DNA of 44,799 nucleotides from an uncultured beta proteobacterium (GCA_903875135.1 CAIQUZ010000089.1:1-44799), one strand, 5' to 3'; shown: positions 24,845-34,477, counted from the stretch's first letter. Notes: generated from the sequence alone by a model not told the origin. Numbers and translations are program-made.

Positions 24845-26611
24845 ATGTACCATTTTAAAAAGACATCTAGGGAAATACGTTTTTTATACGTGCTCGCGGC
24901 ATTTGTTTTGATCTTTTTTTCCTCGTATATTGATGCAGCTACTGATATAAAAACGGATCCTCATGCTGAGGTTTTTAAAGAAAGTAATTATCCATCTGCA
25001 ACTGCTTGTGCCTCTTGTCATCAGAAGATATTTTCTGAGTGGTCTGCATCGAATCATGCCTATGCTTCAATCTCCCCAATGTTTCATAAGTTCGAGCAGG
25101 CAGTGAATGATTTGACATCTGGCACGATGGGTAGTTTTTGTGTGCGGTGTCATCAGCAAGTGGGGACGCAACGTGGTGAACCAAGAGAACAACCTCTGTG
25201 GGAGCGTTCTGCCATTGGGCGTGAGGGCGTTACATGTATTACCTGTCACCGGGTTAATGAATCTTTTGGCAAAGTGAATGGTCAGAGAACTGTTCAAGCT
25301 GCGCCGATTAATGCACCTATTTACAATTCTGGACGATCCAAAGCTCTCAATGATGTGATTACAGAAAAAGATTTTTATCAAGTTTCTACTAATCCTGCTG
25401 AAGCGGGTACGCCGATTCATCTAGGGGCGATTAAATTTGATCAAATTAAACAATCTGAGTTTTGTGTATCCTGCCATCAAGTGCAGGTAAATCTTGGTAT
25501 TAAATTAGAAGTAGTTTGGGATCAATATCGGTCATCTCCAGCGGCAAGTAAAGGTGTTACTTGTCAAGATTGCCATATGGGTAAAGTGCCTGGAAAAGCT
25601 GAGGGTTACGATAAAGGACCGATTGCCATTGTGAACGGACGTGCTGTTGGCGATAGTAATGAAAAACATTCGAATCATATGTTTTATGGTCCAGGTTATC
25701 CGATTGCTCACCCAGGATTGTTCCCCTTTAATCCACGATCTACTAAATGGTCGATTAAAGATTGGTTAAGTTTTAATTATCGAGCGCCTTGGGGTGAGAC
25801 ATCTTGGGAAGATAAATTAAGTAAAGGTGAAGTTTCAAAACCAGTATTTCCAGATATTTGGGCGAAGCCAGCGGACCGAATTCAAGCAAGGACGGTGATT
25901 GACCAAAACATCGTGATGCTCAATTACAAACGCAAGAGTCGATTAGATGTGATGGAAAATGGTTCTAAATTAGATGGCCCATTCTTTGATAGTGATTTAA
26001 AGGTCAATAAAAAACTCAAGTTTCGTTATAAGGTCTCCAACACGGATGATGGCCATAATCTTCCTTCTGGATCATTGGGTGCTCAACCTGAGATTTGGCT
26101 GAATGTCGCTTTGTTAGATCCCAATGGTAAGCGTGTATGGGAGAGTGGCTATGTGGACTCCAATGGGGATATGGCGGATAACCATTCGTTAAAAGTGGCC
26201 GCAAAAGAGGCGGTATTTGATTCTCAATTATTTAATTTGCAATCAAAGTTTTTAACGACCAATGTCAAAGGCACTGATCGTGAAATGTATTTACCTGTCA
26301 ACTTTGATGTCGATCAGTTGCCGATGTTAAGACCCGCAGGGCAACCTACGTCAGTTTTAAATCATCCGCCGTTTGTTCGGATGGAAGCGCGTAGCTTGCC
26401 ACCAAACTCAACCCGTGACGCTGTTTATGAAGTTCCTGCTGACCTCATGAAAATGCCAGGCAAGTATCGTCTGCAAGCTCGTCTTCGCAGTCGCGCCGAA
26501 CCAATTTACTTTATGAAGTTTGTGGGGGCAACGGTGGATATGGAGCGATCTATTAACGAATGGATGATTGATATTCACCCATACGCTGCGGAATTTTCAG
26601 TTAAACCATGA
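24845..26611 (+). CDS. Pentaheme cytochrome c554-like protein with C-terminal beta-domain
   Basis: I choose the ATG at 24845 (588 residues); a GTG at 24833, immediately after the upstream stop, is an alternative. The signal peptide has a basic start (MYHFKKTSREIRF), a hydrophobic core and a cleavage near YIDAA. Five CXXCH motifs are seen: CASCH, CVRCH, CITCH, CVSCH and CQDCH. The opening SATACASCHQKIFSEWSASNH pattern is typical of cytochrome c554-like proteins. The last 200 residues lack hemes and look beta-rich (KFRYKVSNTDDGHNLPSG), as in some large multiheme reductases or partner-binding domains. It overlaps the barrel gene by ATGA. Confidence 0.85.
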   Translation: MYHFKKTSREIRFLYVLAAFVLIFFSSYIDAATDIKTDPHAEVFKESNYPSATACASCHQKIFSEWSASNHAYASISPMFHKFEQAVNDLTSGTMGSFCVRCHQQVGTQRGEPREQPLWERSAIGREGVTCITCHRVNESFGKVNGQRTVQAAPINAPIYNSGRSKALNDVITEKDFYQVSTNPAEAGTPIHLGAIKFDQIKQSEFCVSCHQVQVNLGIKLEVVWDQYRSSPAASKGVTCQDCHMGKVPGKAEGYDKGPIAIVNGRAVGDSNEKHSNHMFYGPGYPIAHPGLFPFNPRSTKWSIKDWLSFNYRAPWGETSWEDKLSKGEVSKPVFPDIWAKPADRIQARTVIDQNIVMLNYKRKSRLDVMENGSKLDGPFFDSDLKVNKKLKFRYKVSNTDDGHNLPSGSLGAQPEIWLNVALLDPNGKRVWESGYVDSNGDMADNHSLKVAAKEAVFDSQLFNLQSKFLTTNVKGTDREMYLPVNFDVDQLPMLRPAGQPTSVLNHPPFVRMEARSLPPNSTRDAVYEVPADLMKMPGKYRLQARLRSRAEPIYFMKFVGATVDMERSINEWMIDIHPYAAEFSVKP

Positions 26612-28170
26612 AGATTAATTTTTCAGCGAAAGTTTCAACATTCATTTTTTTGAGTGCGTTTGCTCCTCTAGGGTGGGCATTGCCCAGTTTTGATGAGCAC
26701 TCGATACTGCCATCATCTGTTAACTTTATCCCCTCTGCATCGGATACGAAAACTCATGAAATGAGTTCAGAGGCTATTCAGGTGCCGCATGAACTTAATG
26801 GTTTTGGACCTAACCCTCAGTATGTCGAAGAGGCGTATGATGCCAACGCACAGTATGAAATTTATGGCGGTAAAAAACATATCGACAAAGTTTTACCACT
26901 CATTCAGTTGGGGGAGCCTTTATATACCGAAGGTGCTCTAGCCAATAATTACAACATGATTGGTCAAAAAAACCTAGTATCTCCACAATTTGTCGTGTCA
27001 GGAGATTTACGGACGGCAGTTGGTTATAACTATGATGGCACAAAAACGATTGGTGTAGTAGCTACGCGTTTAAATCTTGAAGCAGATTTAAGACTTACTG
27101 CCACGGAACGAGTACACGCTTTATTTCGCCCCCTAGATCAAAATGGTCTTTTTACTGATTATCAATTCTTAAATAATAGTGCTAGTGGCCCAACTCAGTT
27201 TAATAACCAAATTAATGCAAGGCCAAATACGCTGTTCTTTGAGGGGGATATAGGGGCGATTGCATCGGGAATCAAAGATAAGTATGTTAGTTTTGATTTG
27301 CCATTTGCCTTTGGTTTGATACCGATGGTATTTCAAAATGGGGTTTGGGTAGAGGCGGCTTTTCAGGGTGCCGCTTTTACCATCCCGCACATGCACAGTA
27401 AGTTCTTTGATATTTCCAATATGGACATCACATTTTTTGGGGGTAATAATGGCGTCAATACACCAGCCATTAATGTTGTTAATGCAGCTACTGGGGGCGT
27501 GAGTGTTCTTGCTGCTGCAACATTTATAGAAACTCAAGGGGGTTATATTGAGGCCGGATACGGTAGTGTTATCGACAATACGGGCTCGGGCTTAGGCTAT
27601 AACAATATGACACTAGCCTTTTCAAAAAGGTATGGTGGGTGGTTATCCAATAGTGCTCGAGTGATTGTGAATAGTGGTCAAGACTCAGTTCCTGGTAAAA
27701 ATCCAACGGCTAGCGGGTATTTGGTGTTGTTGGAAAATTCATTAATTACAAGATTACCCTCTACGTTGATTCCTTACTTTAATTTATTTTATGGAAATGG
27801 CCATCCGCAGTCATTAGCGAGGGACCCTGCTGCTGGTGGGGTTCTCAAAAACACTGGGCTTAGCTTTGAAACGGATGGTTTAACTGGATTCCCAAAACTT
27901 GATGACACGGGCAATAATACCTATGGTGGTGCATTAGGAATTCAGTATCTGTTTTCGCTCAATCGTCAATTTGTTGCGGAAGTAGCGACGGTTCAAGTGA
28001 ACAATACGACGATTGACCATATTGCCCAAGGTAATCAGTATGCATTTAGTATGCGTTATCAACAGAATCTAAATAAGGCATGGATCTTTCGAACGGACTC
28101 CATCTTTGCTGCGCGGGAAAACTTAAACCCTTTAGCTGGTATTCGGTTTGAAATAAGAAGGAAGTTCTGA
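26608..28170 (+). CDS. Outer-membrane beta-barrel protein of the cytochrome operon
   Basis: The 520-residue product has a signal peptide ending near PLGWA, a polar plug-like stretch (about residues 30-120) and then alternating amphipathic strands rich in aromatic and Gly/Asn residues. It ends in Phe (EIRRKF), the usual C-terminal signature for BAM-inserted barrels. I cannot assign a named porin family. Its position between two pentaheme genes suggests a barrel that carries a cytochrome across the outer membrane, as in porin-cytochrome conduits; this is inference. It starts inside the stop of the preceding gene. Confidence 0.75.
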   Translation: MKINFSAKVSTFIFLSAFAPLGWALPSFDEHSILPSSVNFIPSASDTKTHEMSSEAIQVPHELNGFGPNPQYVEEAYDANAQYEIYGGKKHIDKVLPLIQLGEPLYTEGALANNYNMIGQKNLVSPQFVVSGDLRTAVGYNYDGTKTIGVVATRLNLEADLRLTATERVHALFRPLDQNGLFTDYQFLNNSASGPTQFNNQINARPNTLFFEGDIGAIASGIKDKYVSFDLPFAFGLIPMVFQNGVWVEAAFQGAAFTIPHMHSKFFDISNMDITFFGGNNGVNTPAINVVNAATGGVSVLAAATFIETQGGYIEAGYGSVIDNTGSGLGYNNMTLAFSKRYGGWLSNSARVIVNSGQDSVPGKNPTASGYLVLLENSLITRLPSTLIPYFNLFYGNGHPQSLARDPAAGGVLKNTGLSFETDGLTGFPKLDDTGNNTYGGALGIQYLFSLNRQFVAEVATVQVNNTTIDHIAQGNQYAFSMRYQQNLNKAWIFRTDSIFAARENLNPLAGIRFEIRRKF

Positions 28171-28171
28171 T

Positions 28172-29470
28172 ATGTTACGTATCTGGCTCTTGAGTATCTC
28201 TTTTATTCTCTTGATGGTTCAACCAATCCATGCTCAGCAATTACTGCCACAATTAGCACCGGATATGCATTTAGGGAATATCACTTGTGGTAATTCAAAT
28301 TGCCACGCCGCATCTCAACCATGGGTAAATTCAGCGGTTTTACAAAATGAATACACTTACTTCCTGGCCAATGATCCCCATGCAAAATCTTATCAAACCT
28401 TAGAGGGTAAAAAAGCCCAAGATATTGCTGCAAAATTAAAAATTGGGGATCCTAGAAAGGCTTCTATTTGTTTGGACTGTCACGCCAATAATGTCCCCGA
28501 ATCAAAACAGGCGAAAACGTTTAATATTGCTGATGGTGTGAGTTGTGAGTCTTGTCATGGACCTTCTTCACGTTGGTTAGGTCAACATGTTTCTTTAGCA
28601 AATTTTCATTCTGAAAATATTACTGCGGGGATGTATCCTACTGAGGATCCTTCAGCTCGCGCTGAATTATGTGCGTCTTGCCACATTGGCAATGAGAAAA
28701 AATTTATCAATCATGAGTTGTATGGGGCCGGTCATCCGCGCACACCTTTTGAACTTAACGCATACAGTCAATCTTATGCGCATTTCATCACCAATGAAAA
28801 ATATGCGCGTCGTAAATTTGTGATGCAAGAATCCCAGGCTTGGGCGCTCGGGCAGGTGGTCACTTTACGTAAACAAATGCAAGGCATTGCGGATCCAGCG
28901 AGATTTGTTGGATCTCTTACACCAGAGCTGGCTTACTTTGATTGCTATTCTTGCCATAGAAACATTTCTGGCGGAAGCTTAAAAGGATATCAGCATCTGA
29001 CAGTACCCGTTCCGCAGATTAATTCTGTCAATGCCATTATGACGGGGATTTTGTTTGAGTCGATTGACCCACCATCCGCCGCAACATTGATGAAACAATT
29101 TAAAGTATTGCAAGATGCGCCATTACAAAGTTACATAGCAACACATCTTGCTGCCAAAAACGTATTAGTCACTTTAAGTCCTTTAGAAAAGAAGGTAGCT
29201 CAAAAAGATTTCGTCATAAAAGATTTGCCTGCCTTGACTCAATTAATCGCTAAAAAAATCAGTCAATTGGACGAAATAACACCGACTTTGGGTGAGCAAA
29301 CGTATTTTGCACTTTTTAGTCAAGTAAGAACAATTGAAAAATTAGGATCTTTGTCTCCTGGGCAAGTTGTACAGATGCAAAAACAACTCACTTTATTACG
29401 TCAAATCATTGATGAAAAGAACTTTAATGAAGATCAGTTTAGGCGAACGCTTCAACAGTTAGTTAAGTAG
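28172..29470 (+). CDS. Second CX4CH pentaheme c-type cytochrome, paralogue of the 21030-22379 product
   Basis: The 432-residue protein has a signal peptide (MLRIWLLSISFILLMV, cleavage near IHAQ) and no lipobox. Heme sites are CGNSNCH (CX4CH), CLDCH, CESCH, CASCH and CYSCH, in the same order and spacing as in the earlier paralogue, followed by a helical heme-free half. A good AGAAGGA site precedes the ATG. It is the last gene of the operon. Two related pentahemes could serve on either side of the outer membrane or with different partners. Confidence 0.87.
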   Translation: MLRIWLLSISFILLMVQPIHAQQLLPQLAPDMHLGNITCGNSNCHAASQPWVNSAVLQNEYTYFLANDPHAKSYQTLEGKKAQDIAAKLKIGDPRKASICLDCHANNVPESKQAKTFNIADGVSCESCHGPSSRWLGQHVSLANFHSENITAGMYPTEDPSARAELCASCHIGNEKKFINHELYGAGHPRTPFELNAYSQSYAHFITNEKYARRKFVMQESQAWALGQVVTLRKQMQGIADPARFVGSLTPELAYFDCYSCHRNISGGSLKGYQHLTVPVPQINSVNAIMTGILFESIDPPSAATLMKQFKVLQDAPLQSYIATHLAAKNVLVTLSPLEKKVAQKDFVIKDLPALTQLIAKKISQLDEITPTLGEQTYFALFSQVRTIEKLGSLSPGQVVQMQKQLTLLRQIIDEKNFNEDQFRRTLQQLVK

Positions 29471-29648
29471 CTAAGCCTTAACGTTGCAACCTATCAGTTA
29501 CTGTATTCGGCTGCGCCCCATTCCGCAAATGATGAACCTAATCTTTGTCCCTATTTAGGCGTTGATGCAAGCATCAGGATTTCACTGGCGGAATATGTCA
29601 TACTTGAAGAATTAAAAAATGAATACGGTATTTAATTAGACCCAATCA
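29471..29648. other. Intergenic region after the cytochrome operon
   Basis: These 178 bases hold no clear gene. TGATGC-AA-GCATCA (29563-29576) is an inverted repeat that could be an operator for the following molybdenum hydroxylase genes. The frame of the last cytochrome stays open for 54 codons after its TAG stop, to a TAA at 29633, with no ATG, GTG or TTG start. No strong terminator with a T-tract is visible. Confidence 0.4.
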
Positions 29649-30521
29649 ATGAAGTCTTCCAATTTTGCGTATTGTCGCCCAACTTCTTTAGCGGAAGTAT
29701 TTGATGTATTTGAACATTATGGAGATGACGCACTTATTCTTGCTGGTGGGCAAAGCCTGTTGCCAACACTCAATATGCGCTTATCTAACCCTTCTGTATT
29801 AATTGATATCAATCGCGTTATAGAGCTGCAAGGAGTTGTTGAGGAGGGCCAATATTTAAAGATTGGTGCATTAACTCGTCACTATGAGGTAGAGAGTTCA
29901 AGTATTGTAGAAAAGCATGTTCCTTTATTACATATGGCGATGCCCTATGTTGCTCATACAGCCATTCGCTCTCGAGGAACATTTGGAGGAAGTCTAGCTT
30001 TTGCAGATGCTGCCGCAGAGATACCTGCTATTACTTTGACTTGTGAGGCAATCATTCAAGTTCATTCTAAGCAGGGTAATCGTCAAATAGCCGTTACTGA
30101 TTTTTTCCAGGGACTTTATTCGACAGCTCTGCAAAAGGGCGAAATCATTACGCGTGTTTTATTCCCTAAAAATGAATTTACTCATCATGTATTTAAGGAG
30201 TTTGCTCGCCGGCAGGGTGATTACGCGACGGTAGGTATTGCCATTGTCGCCAAGTTTCATTTAAAACAACTTCAAAATATACGCATTGTATATTTTGGGG
30301 TATCCGATCGACCCATTGCGGACGTTCAACTCGCGCAAGATGTGTTGGCTCAAGACTTTAACGCACAGAGTATTTATCAGCTGAGTAACCGGGTTGGTCA
30401 CGATCTGGAAATTACTACCGACATTTACCATGATCGACAGACGAAGCATCATTTATTAAAAGTGATAGTCAAGCGTGCTTTATTGGAATTACTGGGGAAG
30501 GTAGAAGATGGAGTTAGTTAA
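29649..30521 (+). CDS. Molybdenum hydroxylase FAD subunit (CoxM-like), set 1
   Basis: The 290-residue protein has the FAD-binding patterns of the xanthine dehydrogenase/CO dehydrogenase medium subunit: ILAGGQSLLPTLNMRLS near residue 35 and AIRSRGTFGGSLAFADAAAE near 110. It passes electrons from the 2Fe-2S subunit to the acceptor through FAD. It overlaps the next gene by 14 bases. Its substrate cannot be told from sequence alone. Confidence 0.93.
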   Translation: MKSSNFAYCRPTSLAEVFDVFEHYGDDALILAGGQSLLPTLNMRLSNPSVLIDINRVIELQGVVEEGQYLKIGALTRHYEVESSSIVEKHVPLLHMAMPYVAHTAIRSRGTFGGSLAFADAAAEIPAITLTCEAIIQVHSKQGNRQIAVTDFFQGLYSTALQKGEIITRVLFPKNEFTHHVFKEFARRQGDYATVGIAIVAKFHLKQLQNIRIVYFGVSDRPIADVQLAQDVLAQDFNAQSIYQLSNRVGHDLEITTDIYHDRQTKHHLLKVIVKRALLELLGKVEDGVS

Positions 30522-30999
30522 GGAAAATATTGAGATCAGGTGTTTGATTAATGGGAAGCCTGTGTGTCAAACCGTTTTATCTAGAATGCATTTAGGTGAC
30601 TTTTTAAGGGGACAGCTTGATTTAAATGGTATTCACCTTGGATGTGAGCATGGTGTTTGTGGCGCATGTACAGTTCTGGTTGACGGACTTTTAGTGAGGT
30701 CTTGTTTGATGCTTGCCGCTCAGATTGATGGTTGTGAAGTTCAAACGATTGAGGGCGCTGTGGAGTCGGGGGCGGTTAGTCTCATGATTCAGGCTTTTCA
30801 AAAAAGGAATGCTGCTCAATGTGGATTTTGTTCCCCGGCAATGATCTTAACGACGGCAGAGATTGTTAAAAATACAACCCGACCAACCCGCGAACAAATT
30901 CGAGAGGCTATTTCAGGAAATTATTGCCGTTGTACGGGCTATCAAGCCATTGTTGATGCGGTAGAAGATGTTTTAGATCAGCGAGAGACGAAGCGGTAG
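30508..30999 (+). CDS. Molybdenum hydroxylase [2Fe-2S] subunit (CoxS-like), set 1
   Basis: The 163-residue protein carries the plant-type ferredoxin cluster motif CEHGVCGAC with a later Cys, and the C-terminal second cluster motif QCGFCSPAM ... YCRCTGYQ. These hold two 2Fe-2S clusters that relay electrons from the molybdenum site to the FAD subunit. All eight cysteines appear present. It is co-transcribed with the FAD and molybdenum subunits. Confidence 0.95.
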   Translation: MELVKENIEIRCLINGKPVCQTVLSRMHLGDFLRGQLDLNGIHLGCEHGVCGACTVLVDGLLVRSCLMLAAQIDGCEVQTIEGAVESGAVSLMIQAFQKRNAAQCGFCSPAMILTTAEIVKNTTRPTREQIREAISGNYCRCTGYQAIVDAVEDVLDQRETKR

Positions 31000-31006
31000 A
31001 TTCAAT

Positions 31007-33388
31007 ATGGATACTCACTCAAAGCTCCCTCATCAATACATTGGTCAGCCTGTGGTTCGTCAGGAGCTACGACGGTTACTAGAAGGTAAGGGATGTTACG
31101 TTGATGACATTCAATTACCAAGGGTATGTCATGTCGTTTTTGTGAGAAGTCCACATGCGCATGCCAAAATTATTAACATTCATCTTGAGCAAGCTTTGCA
31201 GGCAGATGGTGTTTTGAAGATTGCCACAGGGCAAGATATTGCTGCGATTTGTAAGCCTTATCTTGGCGTCCTGAGTCACTTAGAGGGTATGAAATCTGTA
31301 CCTCATTATCCTTTGGCAATCGATCGGGCGATGTGGAACGGTCACCCTGTAGTCGCTGTAGTGGCACAAACGAGAGCGCAGGCGGAAGATGCTGCCGACC
31401 TGGTTAACATTGAGTGGGAACCATTAGAGGCGGTTGTTGATGAAGAGTTAGCGTTAGCCGCTGGTGCACATATTTTGCATCCTGAGTTAGGTACAAATCT
31501 TTGCTGGGAACGAAGTATAGATGTTGGTGAGGTAGATTTAGCTTTTGAACAAGCGGACCTCATTATTGAAGAAAAATTGAGAACTGGTCGCCACACTCAT
31601 GTCGCTCTTGAACCGCGATCGATCTTAGCGAGCTATGTATCATCTGATCAGCAATTAGAAGTATGGCATTCAACACAAGCACCGCATATGATGCATTGGA
31701 TTTTGTCGCATCATTTTGGGGTTCCAGAAAGTCAGGTTCGAGTCAAGGCACCCGATGTTGGTGGAAGCTTTGGATTAAAAATTCATATTTATGGCGACGA
31801 GATGGCCACTGTTGGTATGTCCATACTGATGGGTCGCCCAGTCAAATTTGTTGCTGACCGACTTGAATCTTTTCTGTCTGATTATCATGCGCGAGATCAC
31901 CACATCAAGGTTCGAATGGCGGTTTCCAAAGAGGGGAAAATATTAGCGATTGAAATGGATGATTTACAAAGTATGGGGCCTTATGCAAGTTTTCCTCGTG
32001 GCGGAGTGAATGAGGCAAGGCAAGTTTTCAATTTAGTTGGGGCCTCGTATGGAGTACAAAATTATCGGGCTAGAACCAGAGCCGTTTTCCAAAATAAAAG
32101 TATGTATGGCCAGTATCGATCAGTTGGAAGACCAATCGCTTGTTTGATTACCGAAAGTTTGGTTGAACGTGCTGCAGCACAGTTAGGTATTGACTCTCTA
32201 GTATTTAGAAAAAATAACTTTATTCCACAAAATGCTTATCCCTTTAAGTTGATCACTGGACCGACGATTGAAATTCTTTCACAACATCAATCGATTGATC
32301 AATTAATTGAATTAATGGATTATAAAAACTTGCTCATTGAACGTGATCACTATCGTCAAAAGGGTATTTTGCGCGGAATTGGCTTTGCGAGTTTTTTAGA
32401 AACATCAAGTCCTTCCTCGACCATGTACGGTAAAGGGGGCGCATCGATTTCAGCTGCAGATACGGCGACTTTACGGTTACTGCCGACGGGATCCATTTTT
32501 TGCACGGCGAGTATCAATGATTTTGGACAGGGTGCGCAAACAGTAGCAGCTCAGATCACTGCGAGTATTTTAGGTATTGCTATTGAAAAGGTACGGGTTG
32601 TTTTGGGGGATACTGATGCTAGTCCATATGGTGGGGGTAACTACGGATCTCGAGGAACATCGATTGGCGGCGAGGCGATCCTTCAAACTGCAAAAGCACT
32701 CAAAAGCAACATTATCGAGTTTGCTGCTGTTTTGTTTGCTTTAGATGTAAATCATTTAGATTTACAGGATAGCTTTGTCATCAACACAGCATCAAAGCAT
32801 AACGTGATTTCATTAGAGGCCCTAGCGAGACAAGCCTATTTCAATCTTGAAAAAATTCCTAGAGGATTTACTCCTGAGTTAACCGTGAGTCGAAGTTTTG
32901 CGCAGAGAGACTTTGATGGAGTCTTTACGAATGGAATTCAAGCCTCCTATGTGGAGGTAGATGCAGAAACGGGTTATGTCAAATTACTCAAACATTGGGT
33001 ATTAGAAGATGTTGGTACGGTTGTTAATCCACTTCTATTAGATGAGCAGATTCGAGGTGGTGTGATTCAAGGTATCGGAGCGGCTTTGTATGAGCAATGT
33101 TTGTATAGCTCCGAGGGGCAACTGATTAATGGTAGTTTAGTAGATTATTTAGTTCCACTTGCCAGCGAAATGCCCGACATTGTGGTGGGTCATACCTTCT
33201 CGGCAACCAAGATTTCAGAATTAGGGGCTAAAGGAGGTGGTGAAGGTGGTGTGGCAGGGTCATCTGCCGCAGTGTTTAACGCCATAAATAACGCTCTTCA
33301 GCCACTAGGCGTTCTTGTTAACGAACTCCCAGTGACACCTCAGCGATTGATTCAAGCCGTTGCGAAAAAATCTCAAACTTCAATCTGA
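31007..33388 (+). CDS. Molybdenum hydroxylase large subunit (CoxL-like), set 1
   Basis: At 793 residues it is full length for the family. It has the early GQPVVRQELRRLLEGKGCYVDD, the DVGGSFGLK motif and the catalytic Glu in GGGEGGVAGSSAA near the C-terminus. The active-site loop reads QYRSVGRP, not the AYxCSFR of true (form I) CO dehydrogenase and not exactly the AYRGAGR of form II. It is therefore an aldehyde/heteroaromatic hydroxylase of unknown substrate rather than a CO dehydrogenase. The convergent Bug receptor gene ends 7 bases after it. Confidence 0.93.
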   Translation: MDTHSKLPHQYIGQPVVRQELRRLLEGKGCYVDDIQLPRVCHVVFVRSPHAHAKIINIHLEQALQADGVLKIATGQDIAAICKPYLGVLSHLEGMKSVPHYPLAIDRAMWNGHPVVAVVAQTRAQAEDAADLVNIEWEPLEAVVDEELALAAGAHILHPELGTNLCWERSIDVGEVDLAFEQADLIIEEKLRTGRHTHVALEPRSILASYVSSDQQLEVWHSTQAPHMMHWILSHHFGVPESQVRVKAPDVGGSFGLKIHIYGDEMATVGMSILMGRPVKFVADRLESFLSDYHARDHHIKVRMAVSKEGKILAIEMDDLQSMGPYASFPRGGVNEARQVFNLVGASYGVQNYRARTRAVFQNKSMYGQYRSVGRPIACLITESLVERAAAQLGIDSLVFRKNNFIPQNAYPFKLITGPTIEILSQHQSIDQLIELMDYKNLLIERDHYRQKGILRGIGFASFLETSSPSSTMYGKGGASISAADTATLRLLPTGSIFCTASINDFGQGAQTVAAQITASILGIAIEKVRVVLGDTDASPYGGGNYGSRGTSIGGEAILQTAKALKSNIIEFAAVLFALDVNHLDLQDSFVINTASKHNVISLEALARQAYFNLEKIPRGFTPELTVSRSFAQRDFDGVFTNGIQASYVEVDAETGYVKLLKHWVLEDVGTVVNPLLLDEQIRGGVIQGIGAALYEQCLYSSEGQLINGSLVDYLVPLASEMPDIVVGHTFSATKISELGAKGGGEGGVAGSSAAVFNAINNALQPLGVLVNELPVTPQRLIQAVAKKSQTSI

Positions 33389-33395
33389 AACGAAA

Positions 33396-34385
33396 TCACT
33401 CAATTTTGCCAATGCGTTTAATCGTGTTACTGATACGTTCTTGATCTTTATTCAGAAAATCATCAAAGTCTTTGCCATCGCGATAGTCAACGAGTACACC
33501 CATCTTTTCTGAACTTTGTAAGTACTCCCCATCCTGAACTGCACGGCTGATATCTTTACGTATTTTTAGCACTATTTGGTCTGGTGTTTTAGCTGGGGCA
33601 AAAAGACCAGCCCATAGGTAAAATTCTGCATTTTTATAACCGAGTTCGAGAGCGGTGGGAACATCCGGAAATTGGGGATGACGTTTTGCTCCAGTCGTTA
33701 ATAAGGCGCGCATCGTACCGGCCTTCACTTGAGGTACTACAGTACCTGGCACACCTGCCGTCATAGCAACTTGACCGCCTAAGACAGCGGTTAAAGCAGG
33801 GCCTCCCCCTGAATAAGGAATATGGAGTAATTTGACGCCAGCCGCTTGAGCAACCATTTCCATGGGAAGGTGGATATTACTGTAGTTTCCAGAGGAGGAG
33901 TATGCAACTTTATCAGAATTTTTTTTAGCATAGGCCACAAATTCTTCGAAGGTCTTCCAAGGGGCATCCGCTTTAACCACGAACAAAACAGGATCTGCAG
34001 ATAACAAAGCTAAGGGGGTAAATTGTGACCGTTCAAAGGATGGGGTTTTGCCAAACAAGCGATCAGATTCTGGAACAGATAAAAGAGCTGGGGCTGTGAC
34101 TAAGAGGGTATATCCATCTGGAGAGGCATTTGCGACTGCTTGCATCCCAATTGCGCCGCCTGCTCCTGGTTTTGTATTAACAACGACAGCTTGATTCCAT
34201 ACCTTAAAGAGTGACTGTGCAATGGATCTAGCTGCTTGATCAACTGCGCCACCCGGGGGATAGGGGCAAACCAAATTAATTAATCTATTCGGGAAGTCTG
34301 ATTGGGCAAATGACGTACCGTACATAACAGCTAATAAACAAAACATCACTGCTTGTATAATTTTTAATTGTTTTATATATTTCAT
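33396..34385 (-). CDS. Bug/TctC-family periplasmic solute receptor 1
   Basis: The 329-residue protein has a signal peptide ending near TSFAQ, then PNRLINLVCPYPPGGAVDQAAR and later NTKPGAGGAIG and PDGYTLL, the standard Bug (tripartite tricarboxylate receptor) landmarks. Such receptors bind carboxylates or aromatic acids; no TctA or TctB membrane genes lie in the window. A strong AAGGAGG precedes the ATG. It is divergent from the FMN dehydrogenase and convergent with the molybdenum hydroxylase set, so its ligand could be linked to either. Confidence 0.93.
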   Translation of the reverse strand: MKYIKQLKIIQAVMFCLLAVMYGTSFAQSDFPNRLINLVCPYPPGGAVDQAARSIAQSLFKVWNQAVVVNTKPGAGGAIGMQAVANASPDGYTLLVTAPALLSVPESDRLFGKTPSFERSQFTPLALLSADPVLFVVKADAPWKTFEEFVAYAKKNSDKVAYSSSGNYSNIHLPMEMVAQAAGVKLLHIPYSGGGPALTAVLGGQVAMTAGVPGTVVPQVKAGTMRALLTTGAKRHPQFPDVPTALELGYKNAEFYLWAGLFAPAKTPDQIVLKIRKDISRAVQDGEYLQSSEKMGVLVDYRDGKDFDDFLNKDQERISNTIKRIGKIE

Positions 34386-34477
34386 GAGGCCTCCTTTTTT
34401 ATAGCATCAGCATAACTCTAATATATAAAGATGACTAATTTTAACTCTACGCATCAGGGTAAATACTATGATTAATA

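Noticed and set aside
31007..33388. Aerobic CO dehydrogenase large subunit
   Set aside because: The loop is QYRSVGRP rather than AYxCSFR; the second set has AYRGAGR. Neither supports true CO oxidation.
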